DNA of 64,000 bases from Colletotrichum lupini (Eukaryota > Ascomycota > Sordariomycetes > Glomerellales > Glomerellaceae), in NCBI RefSeq assembly GCF_023278565.1, contig NC_064677.1, positions 62,001 to 126,000 of the forward strand. The letters are read 5' to 3'. The notes beneath the pieces were generated by a model. That model did not search any database. It worked only from the letters and a program-made list of their open reading frames with translations, and was not told the origin of the DNA. Made by a program: the position numbers and the translations under genes. Shown in pieces: positions 12,201-22,879 of the stretch; position 1 is the stretch's first letter; each line of letters opens with the position of its first letter.

Positions 12201-13662
12201 ACCAGGTGGATCACCATAACCAGGACATCTGAACATACGTCGTTCATTACCAGGCTTAAGAATCTGCATCTACTAATTGTTTCCTTCTCTCAACGCATCT
12301 TCAAGCTAAAGCTACTCACACAGAACACCTACGAGAGTCAGAACTAATATATTTGTGTCTTGAAATCCTGTCTATTTACACCTTGGATTATACTAAGAGC
12401 CTGATACTGTACCTTGTAAGATCTTTGATACACGGTGGTCAGATGAAGAGTTCCAGTGCTAAGCACCATTGCCGCGCTTCGAAGAGGCCAATCCCAGAGC
12501 TTGTCATAAGGACTTCATAAGCGGTTATCAAAACGTGAGTAATAAGACACAATGGTTGGGTTTATATTGACCTAATGAAACTCGAGACAGTTTCTCAAAC
12601 TACATGTTCATCTGTTTCTCTGTTGGCATTACGTGTTACAATCATGAGCTTTCAGCTCGTTGCAAAGATGCAATGCAAATAACAGGAGGCAGTAGAGACT
12701 TTCCCTAGAACCATAAATACGAGAAGTACATTCCGTCACCTTTACGTTTTCATTTCAAAGTCTGCCTGCTTACCTCTACCGGCTTTAGGTGCCGCCGGTA
12801 TAACATTTGGCCGTGTTCTCATATCTTGAGTCATCTTGACAATAGCACGGAATCGTATATGTTTAGAACTAACAAGGAAGATGAAGAGTTGATGTGGCGA
12901 ACAAAGTCAGGTATGGCGACTTTAGGTGTAAGATTGAATGACGGTTCAACAAGACGAACCCGAAGTGCCAAAAGTTATGGAATACGGAATCGTACAGCTA
13001 TAGAATACGGTGTGAGTCTTATTAACTTGTCAAGATTACAAGAACCCGCAACTAAGTTCCAAGTGAAGTAGCGATTCATCTTTCTAGTCAAAATAAACGT
13101 CGTGAAAGCACTACTGAAGCTTCGAACGAACTCTCGCCTTCAGGAGCCTTCATGAAAAAGAAAAAGTAGCAAGAAAGCTGGACAAAACGATTTAGGATTA
13201 AAGATGGAGGCTGCATTTCGAATGCCGATTACAACTAGTCCCCGTTGCACTACGCGCCGATGAAATGCCACGAAATCTACCTCATGTATGAAATAATTTG
13301 GGGATGTTTAAGTCCCGTAAATTGAGGACATTATCACCAAGTCATTGAGATATCACGGGCTGTCACGTGGGAACGTCATTGGCAATACCTGAACTCATGA
13401 CACATGATTTATTTCATTGAGCCTACTGTATGTGGACTTTCTATTATCATTATACCCCCATACCACACAGATCCGTCCCTCGACCATCTCTTGGGTTACA
13501 TATGGTATGAAGGTCGCCAAGTACCGAGGCCTTGTTGTTGGCCGAGCCAGCCTCGCGTCCAGTAAATGGTGAGGGGAGATGTGTGGGTTGGTGAAGTGCG
13601 CTTAAGGAGTGAGATTATTGCGTATTGCGTAATGCGTAATGTAGAAGATATGTTTGGTGCCT
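6300..13662. other. Gene-poor 7.4 kb stretch
   Basis: I see no supportable gene. From 6300 to about 7900 the minus strand is pyrimidine-rich and looks like the long leader or promoter of the 4877-6299 gene. Short AGGTAGGTAGG runs occur near 7940-7960 and ATGTATGTATGT at about 8030. The part from 11.3 to 13.5 kb is more A+T-rich than the rest. Open frames here (for example 8182-8754 and 12826-13071 on the plus strand) lack family resemblance, splice logic or coding character. At 13618-13645 there is a short repeat of GCGTAAT/GCGTATT units in the 3' flank of the next gene. Confidence 0.5.
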
Positions 13663-13947
13663 TTACACGAACCAGCTCTTGACCCAGTCGGTGGCGCGCT
13701 TGTAGCCCTTGTAAGTGCCATAGGCACTGTAAGTCTGAGGGACCGGCGTGGGGCTCGGGGTTGTGGCCGGCGGGGCACCGTAGGTGCCGTAGCTTCCGTA
13801 CTTGCTGTAGTCGTACTTTCCGTAGTTGGTGTAACCCGGTGTGGCTTGAGGGGCAGGGGCGGGAGCGGCCTCGGCGTTGGCCTCGGCAACAGGTGCGGCG
13901 AGGGCGGCCGAGGCGGCGGTCAAGATGAGAATGGCGGAGACCTTCAT
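13663..13947 (-). CDS. Small secreted Tyr/Gly-rich protein, 94 residues
   Basis: A single exon starts at the ATG at 13947 and stops at 13663. The longer in-frame ATG at 14097 would put 50 polar residues before the signal peptide and is less likely. Residues 1-18 (MKVSAILILTAASAALAA) are a classical signal peptide. An Ala/Pro-rich propeptide-like segment follows, then a Tyr-Gly-Lys block at about 38-57 (GYTNYGKYDYSKYGSYGTYG), a Pro/Thr linker, a second Tyr block (TYSAYGTYKGY) and a dibasic KR at 83-84 before the C-terminal ATDWVKSWFV. There are eleven Tyr and no Cys. The product is secreted or wall-bound. KR could be a kexin site releasing the 10-residue tail. The family is not recognised. A UstYa-type gene lies 2.8 kb away. 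Confidence 0.75.
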   Translation of the reverse strand: MKVSAILILTAASAALAAPVAEANAEAAPAPAPQATPGYTNYGKYDYSKYGSYGTYGAPPATTPSPTPVPQTYSAYGTYKGYKRATDWVKSWFV

Positions 13948-16789
13948 GTTTGCGTTTGGTGAAGAAGAGAAGTATGGAGACGAAGCGGCTTGGCTGGTTG
14001 AAGTTACTTTGGCTCTGACGACTTGGTTATGTGAGATAATTGTTTGCTGGGTGATGAGGATAAGAGAGAGAGATCGTGGGATTGATGGTGGGATCACGGC
14101 AATACTTATGGCAGAGCCAAGCTGAGATTCAAGTTGCAGACGATGGTATTGTCTGGCACTCTTCCATGACTAGCATACCGGCCACCCTTGAGCCCGAGTG
14201 ATGAGGGTATACGCGCCGCATCTGGGATCGTGCTGATGACCTGGTAATCGTTGAGATGGCGTTTCCCTTTGCTGGATGAAGGGTCTCCAGGCTAATGTGA
14301 ACGGCTGCAAGGGAGCCCTTGAACTGAAAGCTCGCTAAGATGGAAGACACAATGCCTCTGGAAGCGGGGGTACGCCTTGTAGGCAGAAACTTGCAAGATT
14401 ACAGGGTAGGCGGTCGAATGGGTTGTGAATGGCGTCACAAGCTCATCCGGATGCGTCCGGGACGGCCGCAGGATGTTAGGAGTAGCCTCACGATGTCTCG
14501 AAGCCATCGGGCGATGTGTATACCACGCTAGAAGGGGGGCTCGCATGGCTTAGAGGACTTCAACAACCGGCTAAGAGATCGTCCTCGTATTCTTGCATCT
14601 CTGATGGTGTAGATGATGCAGAGATCATTGCATGTGGGTGTCATGACCGGGCAAGGGAGCTCCGAAAGGACCAAAATGGGCTGTTAGTCAAAGCTCACCT
14701 ATGGATCAAAGATCACGTTGACTGTCACTGCTGGAAATGGAGCTAGGATCCAGTCCAAGATGTGAGTTCTTCACTTAAAGCTCGAAGGTTGAACTGCAAA
14801 ACATGTCTTGTCATCCGGTCACAGACAAGCACGATGCGAGCTCGAGGAAAATCCGATCCGGGCCGACTTCCAAGATACCAGTGACTGACACAGTCGCGGA
14901 CGATAACACGAGTGGAACCGTCCTCATGGCTACCAGGCTGAACCCGCCGTGTCTGAGAAGCGTGTCTGACATTGATGAACATCGTGATACCTATGCGAGG
15001 TCAAGCATGCTGAGAAATCCAAACAGGAATAGCCTTACAGCCTCAGTCCAAGTCGAGCAAACTCCGAGGTGAAGTCTCTGGTGGGGGAGCTTTTTTTCTA
15101 ATTCTGCACGCTGACGGAGATCAGCCCTACTAACACAGAATTGGCTGCGGGACAAGCGGTTGCGTTAGTGTCAGCCCCCGCCCTTCTTACCATGCTATTT
15201 TGGTGACTGATTTTCGAAGCTTCGGTGGCTCCAAGACATGGTAGCGTGGATAGCCGGGAGTGGTCATGGCGGGTTCATGATGAGAGGTTGTCTCTTTACT
15301 GTAAACTTGAACTTTCCCATCCTGCTACCTCATGCAGATCCATGAGTCGACATAACCATGCAGGAGTCCATGCCTCTTTGGTACACGAAGGTCTCTCGGC
15401 AAGGGCCGCTTAACTCTTGTCCTTCTCGCGCTTATTCCGACGGCATGGTTTTAGCTCAGTTCGGCTCAGCGTAATTGCGACGGCGGCTGTGCTTGGTGCC
15501 GGAAACATGGACCCGGACACGACCGAAGGTAATCAGAAGGCCGTCGTGCCGTGATACCTAGATGGGCCTCTCATAACTTTGCTAATGTCAAGAGCAGATT
15601 TTGGGTAAAGTGAAAACTTGACTGAGGCCGGAAACTTGGAGGCTGCCACGTTGGGGGCGGTGGCTCCGTGGGCTGGAAGTTTACTATGTGGATGGCATCT
15701 AGCGTTGAAAGAATCCAGTCAGGCCAAGTGAGGGTTGGTGGTTGAGGTTCGGTCTCATCGGAGCACGACTGAAGTCGATCTACCGCGAGTCTACTTGAGC
15801 TTTCTGTGTAGGCGATGATCAGGTGCTGTTCCCATGTCGCACGCAAGGGATGACACCAGACCCCAACGGATTGTGCAATTGCGCGAGCGCTGCCTTGTCG
15901 GAAACGATTCTCGATACGATGCCGCAAAATTCCCTCGACATATACGATGACTGTCGACAGTGTAGACTGGTAAGCTCCCTACAGATACGAGATCTTACTA
16001 CCCCAGACCGTCCATCTGGCATCACGTCAGGCGTCGGGGGAAAGGTTCGGAAACTTTGCGATTGGTGCCCGCAGGCGTCGAAGCTGCAAACTACCAGCCT
16101 AACAGTAGACAAGCGAGACAACCACCACGCTAAGCATGAGGATCCGTTCGACTTCCTCTCGTTTTCCCCTTCTTTCCTGGGACAGAGAAAGAGTTCGTGC
16201 CGAATTTCCCAGCCTTGGCATCGTGTGAGTTGCTGGGATGCCAGCAAGACCGGCGGGCAGCAATTCTCGCCTCGCTGCCCTCGCTGCGTGGGCGTAGCTG
16301 CCTCCCCTCCTCGCGCAACCATCAGCCGCATGCGCCGGCGGATCAGCTGCAGCCAAACTATCGACGGCGACATTCCTGCCGCGGATGCCGTGTTCTGATA
16401 GGTACCAATTCTGGTGTCTTGGATCGTGGCAGGTGGGGGTTATGTTATTCGTGTGGTAGTGTTGGCGGGCGATTGAGTTTTGAGCATTCCAGCTGCTTTC
16501 GGTAATCGCGTGGCAACCTTGACGGCGCACCAAATATACAGACGCCTCATCGTTTTGTTTAGCTACAGGGACATGTGTGAGCCGTGCTTGGAAGGCTAGC
16601 GAGCATTCCTCATGTCAGACAAGAATCGTTGGGTAGTCCGTCTTGCCCGTTGCTCCCTCGGACGAACTTCCCTTGGATCACGATCGCTCCATATCCTTCC
16701 CCTCTCTCAAGTTTTTTCTTGACGCGTTGCTGGCGGTTCTTTTATTTTGTCTCTATCTGTTACGTCTTGATACCAATTTTGTCGAAACC
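13948..16789. other. Intergenic, no gene seen
   Basis: This holds the promoter of the 94-residue secreted protein at the left and of the UstYa-like gene at the right. Open frames of up to 191 residues at 15819-16398 occur on both strands over the same DNA, have biased composition and match nothing I know. The frame from 16643 joins the UstYa-like frame and is treated as its leader. Confidence 0.45.
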
Positions 16790-17880
16790 ATGATGCAAGA
16801 AAAGGAAGACGAGTCGAGCTCGAGGCTGCTCGCTGGCCGTGTGCAAGAGTCCGAAGAGGATCTCGAGTCCCTGCAATCTGTTCCCGACGCGAGGCAACAT
16901 GATACACAGAGGAGACGAGATTGGAGGAGGACTGCAGCTGTAGTTTTGGTCTTCGCCCTTTCGAACCTCTTTTCCATGCACTTGGGTGCCCATATGAGAT
17001 CGACTACAGCGGATCTAGATGGCGCTTGTGCTGCTCACACGACGCAATGGTCGCCGGTATTGAAAGACGTGGATGTCGAATACAACTGGAAGCATTTCAA
17101 CGGATCGTTCCTACAGGAAGATATCTTTAGGAAGGAAGCTTCGCCAGAGGTTGATGCGGCGTGGGAGTCAATGGGTGTAGATTGTGAGTAACATCCATTT
17201 TCATGGCTTCTCGCCTACCTTGGTAGCTAATAATCTCGAGATCGCGCTGGGGTCATATCAATTGAAGACGGCTTGAAGAGCGGCCTCGACATGTCTTTTG
17301 TAAGAAGGTCAGAAAAGCACGGCGCGGGCTTCTTCGTCAACGTCGAGGGAATGCATCACCTTCACTGCTTGGTAAGCCAACGGCAGCGACTTAGCGTGGA
17401 ACGTATGGTGCTCATGATTGATACAGAACTTGGTTCGGAAATCCCTTTACTACAATTACGACTACTACAAGAAGATGGGCACGCATGCTTTCGCCAACGA
17501 GGAGCACATTGTCCGTCTCCATGTTTGTAAGTGGAAGCCATTCTCTCAACGTCTTCAACTATAGCTGACCCTCGGCAGCACATTGCCTAGACACCATCAG
17601 GCAAGTCCTGGTCTGCAACGTCGATACTGGTGTTCTGGGTCAGGTCTGGGCCGGCGACCCTCCGGCGCCATTCCCGGACTTCAACACCAAGCACATGTGC
17701 AAGAACTACGAGGCGATACAAGAATGGGCAGAGAAGCTTCAGGTGAGTAGAATTTGGTGTCTGATTTTGGTAGTATGAACGCACGCTGACATCGACGTAC
17801 AGGCTCCTCCCGTCGATACCCTCCCTGGCGACTATACTGCACCTCCCGAGCCGAGTGATGTCCTTCCCACAACGCCATAG
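16790..17880 (+). CDS. UstYa-family (DUF3328) membrane-anchored oxidase-like protein
   Basis: Exons are 16790-17183, 17241-17371, 17427-17526, 17579-17742 and 17803-17880. All phases close, giving 288 residues. A cytosolic N-terminus is followed by one membrane anchor at about 48-66 (TAAVVLVFALSNLFSMHLG) and a lumenal domain. Both family signatures are present: HHLHC at residues 170-174 and HVSHC at 207-211, each completed across splice junctions, followed by LDTIRQ. Characterised members (UstYa/UstYb, PhomYa-type) take part in oxidative cyclisation during ustiloxin, phomopsin and cyclochlorotine-type biosynthesis; other members act in unrelated pathways. I chose the ATGATG at 16790; an upstream in-frame ATG at 16643 adds 49 residues with an extra hydrophobic run. 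The gene is convergent with the SDR 150 bp downstream. Confidence 0.9.
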
Positions 17881-18029
17881 ATACCAGAGTGGAGAGGTAA
17901 TATTGCTGTAGGATTCAGATAGATGAATGATACTAAAACATAATGACGAATAGAGTTCAAAGCCATGTTGGAGATCCTAGACTTCCATGTGAGACGCCTG
18001 CAGCCCCAGGACTACATGTCCCTTGGCCA

Positions 18030-19191
18030 CTAGTAGTTGAATTCCTGGCCAACAAGCTTCTCGCTCAACTTCCACAACCTATCCGCCTCGATTTTGTTGT
18101 TCGCCCAAGGGTAGATCTCCTCATCGCACTGGTCGGCAATGCGGCAATCATTGAAGTACTGTCCGTTGAGACCTGGGCAGCATTAGCTTTCCGGTACATG
18201 ACCTGCGACTCTGAAGCACTGCTGATGAACTCACTCTTGATGTCAGGACTGAATGCAGTGTACACATGAGTGGCGATGCCCTGGTCTTCCGTCTTTGGGT
18301 GGAACTCCGTCCACATATTCTTGGTGCCCATGATGATTTCCGTCTCCCCTGTTCGCACCGCGATTAGCGACAAGTTCTTCAAGTACCGCGTCCTCACAAG
18401 TGCTTTACTCACGCAGTGAATCAAAGCTCTCTAAATGGCCACCTAAATTGGTGAAGATGACGCCCGGATGCAGGCTGAAGCTCAGGAGACCCTTGTCGCC
18501 CAGCTTCTCGGCGAGTGAGAGAGCCATGAGGCAATTGGCCGTCTTGGACTGCGCATAAGCGATCCACTTGTTGTAGTGCTTGCCGTCCTGTGCCACGCTC
18601 TCCAGTCAGTGTCTGCAGCCTAGGCGCGATTCAAACAGCATGAGTACTGACATTGAAGTTGTAATCCGTCCACCGAATACGGCTCAAACGGTGCCCATCG
18701 CTGCTGACCGTCACGACCCTCGGCTCCTTTGCAGCGAGGACCTTTTTCAGCACCAAGTTTGTGAAAAGGAAGGGGCCGAGGTGATTCGTTCCAAACTGGC
18801 TCTCAAAGCCATCTTCCGTCTTGCTCCAGTCCGTAGCCATGATGCCCGCATTATTCACCAAAACATCAATGTGAGGCACATCCTCCCACCCATTCACAGT
18901 CTCCGCAGCCGCTCGCGCGCTCTTGAACGAGCTCAGGTCCAGCTCAAGCGTCTTGACAGCAACGGCCGGGAACGATGAGGTGACGGCGTCGGCGGTCTGT
19001 TGGACTTTGGTGGTGTTGCGGCCCGCGAGGATGAGGAGGGCCGGAGAGGCGACGGCGACTGCTTGGGCGAATGCGGCGCCGAGGCCGCCGGGAGACACAC
19101 CGGTTACGAGGATTGTTTTCCCGGCGATGTGGGAGGCGTACTCGGCGACGAGTTCGGTGCCTGTTGTCTCACGGCCTAGCGTGGGAGCCAT
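18030..19191 (-). CDS. Short-chain dehydrogenase/reductase (retinol-dehydrogenase-like)
   Basis: Exons are 19191-18652, 18587-18413, 18348-18235 and 18172-18030, giving 323 residues. The first donor is the weaker GTCAGT; the others are GTGAGT. The Rossmann motif TGVSPGGLG is at residues 30-38. NNAG, a VSS serine region and the catalytic pair Tyr191/Lys195 (AYAQSK) are all present. The C-terminus (PWANNKIEADRLWKLSEKLV) is typical of the WWOX/retinol-dehydrogenase-like fungal group. It is an NAD(P)-dependent oxidoreductase whose substrate cannot be read from sequence. The start at 19191 is preferred over the in-frame ATG at 19308, whose extension is Ser/Thr/Arg-rich. The SDR is convergent with the UstYa-like gene, so co-function is possible but co-transcription is not. 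Confidence 0.93.
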
Positions 19192-21340
19192 GGCTTCTTG
19201 TGTCCTGGTCGTAGTAGAGGGGTTGCTGGAATGCCTAGAATTTTTTATGGCAATGGTTGCACGAATTGATGATGTGGAAAGCCGTTGATGTTTCGTTAGA
19301 GACAGCATCAGTTATAGACAGGTGGCATGTTTGTCTTTATAGAAGCTTCATGGCGATCTACATTTCCCGTGGCACTTCCGCATGTGGTAGTACAAGTCGA
19401 ACGCCGGAATCTGCAGACGCAAGTAAGAAGCCACTTAACTCCAGACCCAATGGGCATGAGGCGAGTGGGAGCCGAACGCCCAGAACTCATCTCGAGAACC
19501 ATGGGGCTATGAAGCTGTAGTCCGCAGCTTGCGATCCTTCACGTTCGGTTGCAGCTCACAAGGGACAAAAGTCCAAAACCAATGGATATTCAGGGGAAGC
19601 CTGAAAGATCTTTGGTTTAAGTGGCCACCAAATGTAGCCCGGTGGGATGACATTGCCTGTATAGTGCATACTCATCCGGTCTTTACTACTACGAGAATTG
19701 AATAGCGGTACGCATCTCGTCGGCGTTAGGTTCAAAGATGCCATCAACAAAAGTTCCGTCTTGTTATTTAGCTTCCAAATCATCTATCGCCGAAATATTT
19801 GAGTCTCGTTTGTCGGACATTAATGCGAATCAAAAGGACGTGAGTAAATAAGAGGCGCCCGAGCCGGAGTTAAGAGATGGAAACCCCTTTAACGCCCGGG
19901 TCTTGGAGGAGCAAACGGTACCATAACTTTTCCGTGTGCCCGTCTCCCAAGGCAGAGGGATCAACATTTAACTACGGAGTACACAGCACGGATTTGCGAC
20001 AACCTGAACCCCATCCCGTCCACACGGCATGCATTCCTTGGCACACCGGCGCAGACACCGTGAATCATTGAAACACGACGGGCCGCCCCGATGGTCCCCC
20101 ACTCCGGAAACCCACGGACCCCGTCGCAGCACCGTCACTTCCCCCGGGGCGCTTACCAGGTATGAGCTACCGATGGCACTCTCTTCTGGAACAGACACCA
20201 AGGTAGTACTAGGAATCGGTGTTGAACAACAAAACGAACAAATCTCAGTAGTACTTAGGTACCTTCCTCCTTGATAGGTTACTGCTTCACTGTACTTGTA
20301 AATGTTCATGGGCGTGATTCTCCGCACTTGAGCAAATACCAAGGAGTAAGTGAACGAATGGGCTTCCTGGCTGCACAGCCCTGCCTTACTCCCGGGCGTT
20401 CCTATCCGCCCATTGTAGGTACTGTACTTTACCTTGAGTACTTCGTGACGGGTGGTAGGAAAAGGCAAATGGCATCTCGGCACGGGAGCACCGGCTTCTA
20501 TAGTGACACCGCATCTCAATCCTCCAGTTGAGACTCGAGCCTCTGCTAAGGTATCCGATCTATATTCTCACTAGTGCCTCTACTTCGTAATCCCCCCCTT
20601 TTCACCAACCAAAAGCTCTTGAAACGTCCTTCGCCCTGATTTAAATCGCCGCAGCCCAGGCCGACTCATCCGTCCGCCATTGACCATGCCAACTAAACTT
20701 GCTTCAGCCTCCTTATCAACGCCATTGAGACGTGTTTTCTGGGTCTTGGCAAGGGTACAGGGGAGCGGGTGGGATGGGCCTAGTGCTCCCCGGGCCCAAT
20801 GAAGCCTCCGTCCCGGGTCCGGCGGATCGCTGCCCACTATCTCATTCCCATTCCCATTCCCATTCCCCATCCCACGCGGCCCATCTTCCCGGTTACCCAC
20901 AGCTATCCGAAGATGCTTGAGCTGTTTATTGTCCCTCCAAACCTCCTTCGTTAAAACATCCGCTTCCCCCTCCTTTTTTCATGTGTAGCCAAAGCTTTTC
21001 CGTCTCACGTTTCTTCGTACCTTGTGGCCGGCCATCTTACGTTGGATTTGTGCGACCTGTCTGTTAATCGAAACACGCAACGTCAGGAGGCTCACACCAG
21101 TCTACCTTGGGGCGCATCAACTCCTCTCCTCACCTCCCACCTGCTTCACAGAGAACCGTACCCGAGACTTAATGACTGAGAGCTGTACGATAATATTTAC
21201 TCGAATGTCATCATGACTCTAGGTGTACCCGAAAACCAATAAGATAATACATATCACAGTATTCAACGCCGCCAACGCCGATATGCCATCTACACCGTCA
21301 CATCCGATGCTGTCCGCCTCGTGGCTCGTTACTTCGACGA
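19192..21340. other. Intergenic, 2.1 kb
   Basis: No gene is supported. It contains TAGGTACC-type motifs near 20255-20275 and 20415-20445 and a hexamer microsatellite at 20843-20866. The open frame at 19968-20519 (minus) shows no family resemblance. Confidence 0.5.
20843..20866 (+). repeat. ATTCCC hexamer microsatellite
   Basis: Four near-perfect tandem copies of ATTCCC, followed by a degenerate copy. Confidence 0.8.
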
Positions 21341-22879
21341 CTACTCGTCTCGCGTGCAAAGACTCTCGATCCAGCGTGCCAGCTCTACGCTCTTGACGTC
21401 GACGGTTCTCCAAAAGACGTCGCTGCCCCAGACGGTCGGCACACCAAGCAAGACAATTCCGAGAAACCACGCCACGAGTCGCCCAATCACGCCAGTCTCG
21501 TCCCTACCGCCGACAAGCGCCCATACGTACGGCATCCAGCGATGCGAAAACACGTCGAGAACGGGTCCGTGGACAAGGTAAAGCGCGTAGCTGATGTCTG
21601 CGAGATACTGCGCTAGTGGCGTCACGAACAGGTTCTGCAACACTTTGATGTGTTGCAGAGTAATGACAATCTGGAATGCGCCGAGGGCATACCAGGGGAA
21701 GGAGACGAGGTCGCCGCCCATGGTGAAGAAAGGCTCCATGGTGTTGTGCCAGAGTGGTGACATTCCCGGGGTGATGTCGGCCTTTTGGTTCGGCCAGCCA
21801 GCCACAAACAGGGCAAAAACCAAGTTACCGACGAGAAAAGTCTTGAACACGCGAACTGCAAGGGAGCTTGAGGACGAGTCCGACGCAGTCGGGGATTCCA
21901 TGTCGGATGCCTCCTTGTTCTGCAGAGCGGCTGCCTTGCGCTCCTGGCGAGCTTCCTCGATCAAACCGACCTCGGCAAGGAACATGCCACCCAGGAACTC
22001 AAAGCCGGCCCAGTGGCCGCACTTGAGGCAGTAGATCATGATGGAGAAAACCGAAGCGAGACGCAAGTACGTCTTCATGCGGCTCACGCCAGTGAGAACG
22101 ACAAACAGGAGTAGCGAGTGGGAGAATTCGATGGGGATGGTCCAGAGGTGGACATCATAGGGCAGAATCTGGGTAATATCCCACTGCCAGCTGAAGGTAA
22201 TCCTCCACACTGCGTTCTTCCAGTCCACCAGCTGCTCCCACAGTGTAGGCAAGGGCTGTCCCATCCATCCCAGGCGAATCATGACGAGGATCATGAACGT
22301 AGACGCAGTGGTCGGCAGAAACAGGCGGAAACCACGGCGGAAGACACTGCTTGACAGGGTGCGATGCAGTCCATCGTAGTCATGTTTCCTTGCCTGCTTC
22401 AAAGACTTGAGAGACAGAACGAAGCCCGAGATGATGAAGAAGATGTGGACCATTGGCCGACCGCTGAAGATAACGCGGAAGAAGGGTAATTGCAGCGGGG
22501 AGGAAGCGACATGGTCGTTTTCATCGGGAACGCCGTATGCCCTTGCTGTGAACCAGCCAATATGTTTCTCGGTGAAGTGGCAGAAGAAGACAATCAGCGA
22601 TGCAACGCCGCGCAGACCATCGAGCCACGAGGTAGGATATAAGCGCCGGTGTTTGAAGTCGTTGGGTCGGAGTCGGCGCTGGACGAAGGAGGGCAGCAGG
22701 AAAAAAAGGATTGCCGTCAATCGTGCGAACAGGGAGCTGGATTGCGCGGGAGGGCTTGAGCCACCAGGTGATGAGGGTTCTGAATTGGAATTGACGTTTC
22801 CCAGAGGGGAGTAGGAGTATGCGCTCGGGGAGATGCGGGCGACAGCTCCCCGGAGGGAGCGAACGACGAGGGGGATCAT
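21341..22879 (-). CDS. Acyltransferase-3 family membrane protein
   Basis: A single uninterrupted frame of 512 residues starts at 22879. It has the hallmarks of PF01757: an N-terminal LDGLRGVASLIVFFCHF segment with the conserved His, then GRPMVHIFFIISGFVLS, and about ten hydrophobic helices to the C-terminus. The cytosolic loop with SDMESPTASDSSSSS is low complexity. Family members transfer acyl groups to sugars, lipids or natural products; the acceptor cannot be deduced here. The closest general resemblance is to fungal hypothetical 'acyltransferase 3' proteins rather than a characterised enzyme. It is near the UstYa/SDR pair but 2.1 kb away. Confidence 0.9.
   Translation of the reverse strand: MIPLVVRSLRGAVARISPSAYSYSPLGNVNSNSEPSSPGGSSPPAQSSSLFARLTAILFFLLPSFVQRRLRPNDFKHRRLYPTSWLDGLRGVASLIVFFCHFTEKHIGWFTARAYGVPDENDHVASSPLQLPFFRVIFSGRPMVHIFFIISGFVLSLKSLKQARKHDYDGLHRTLSSSVFRRGFRLFLPTTASTFMILVMIRLGWMGQPLPTLWEQLVDWKNAVWRITFSWQWDITQILPYDVHLWTIPIEFSHSLLLFVVLTGVSRMKTYLRLASVFSIMIYCLKCGHWAGFEFLGGMFLAEVGLIEEARQERKAAALQNKEASDMESPTASDSSSSSLAVRVFKTFLVGNLVFALFVAGWPNQKADITPGMSPLWHNTMEPFFTMGGDLVSFPWYALGAFQIVITLQHIKVLQNLFVTPLAQYLADISYALYLVHGPVLDVFSHRWMPYVWALVGGRDETGVIGRLVAWFLGIVLLGVPTVWGSDVFWRTVDVKSVELARWIESLCTRDE

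Noticed and set aside
13663..13947. Calling the Tyr-rich protein a dikaritin precursor outright
   Set aside because: It lacks repeated KR-bounded core peptides; kept only as a hypothesis in the findings.
15819..16398. Frames of 184 and 191 residues on opposite strands
   Set aside because: They cover the same DNA, neither resembles a protein family, and neither has plausible splice partners.
16643..16789. Upstream ATG extension of the UstYa-like gene
   Set aside because: It adds a second hydrophobic run before the normal single anchor, and the ATGATG at 16790 has the better context and the usual family layout.
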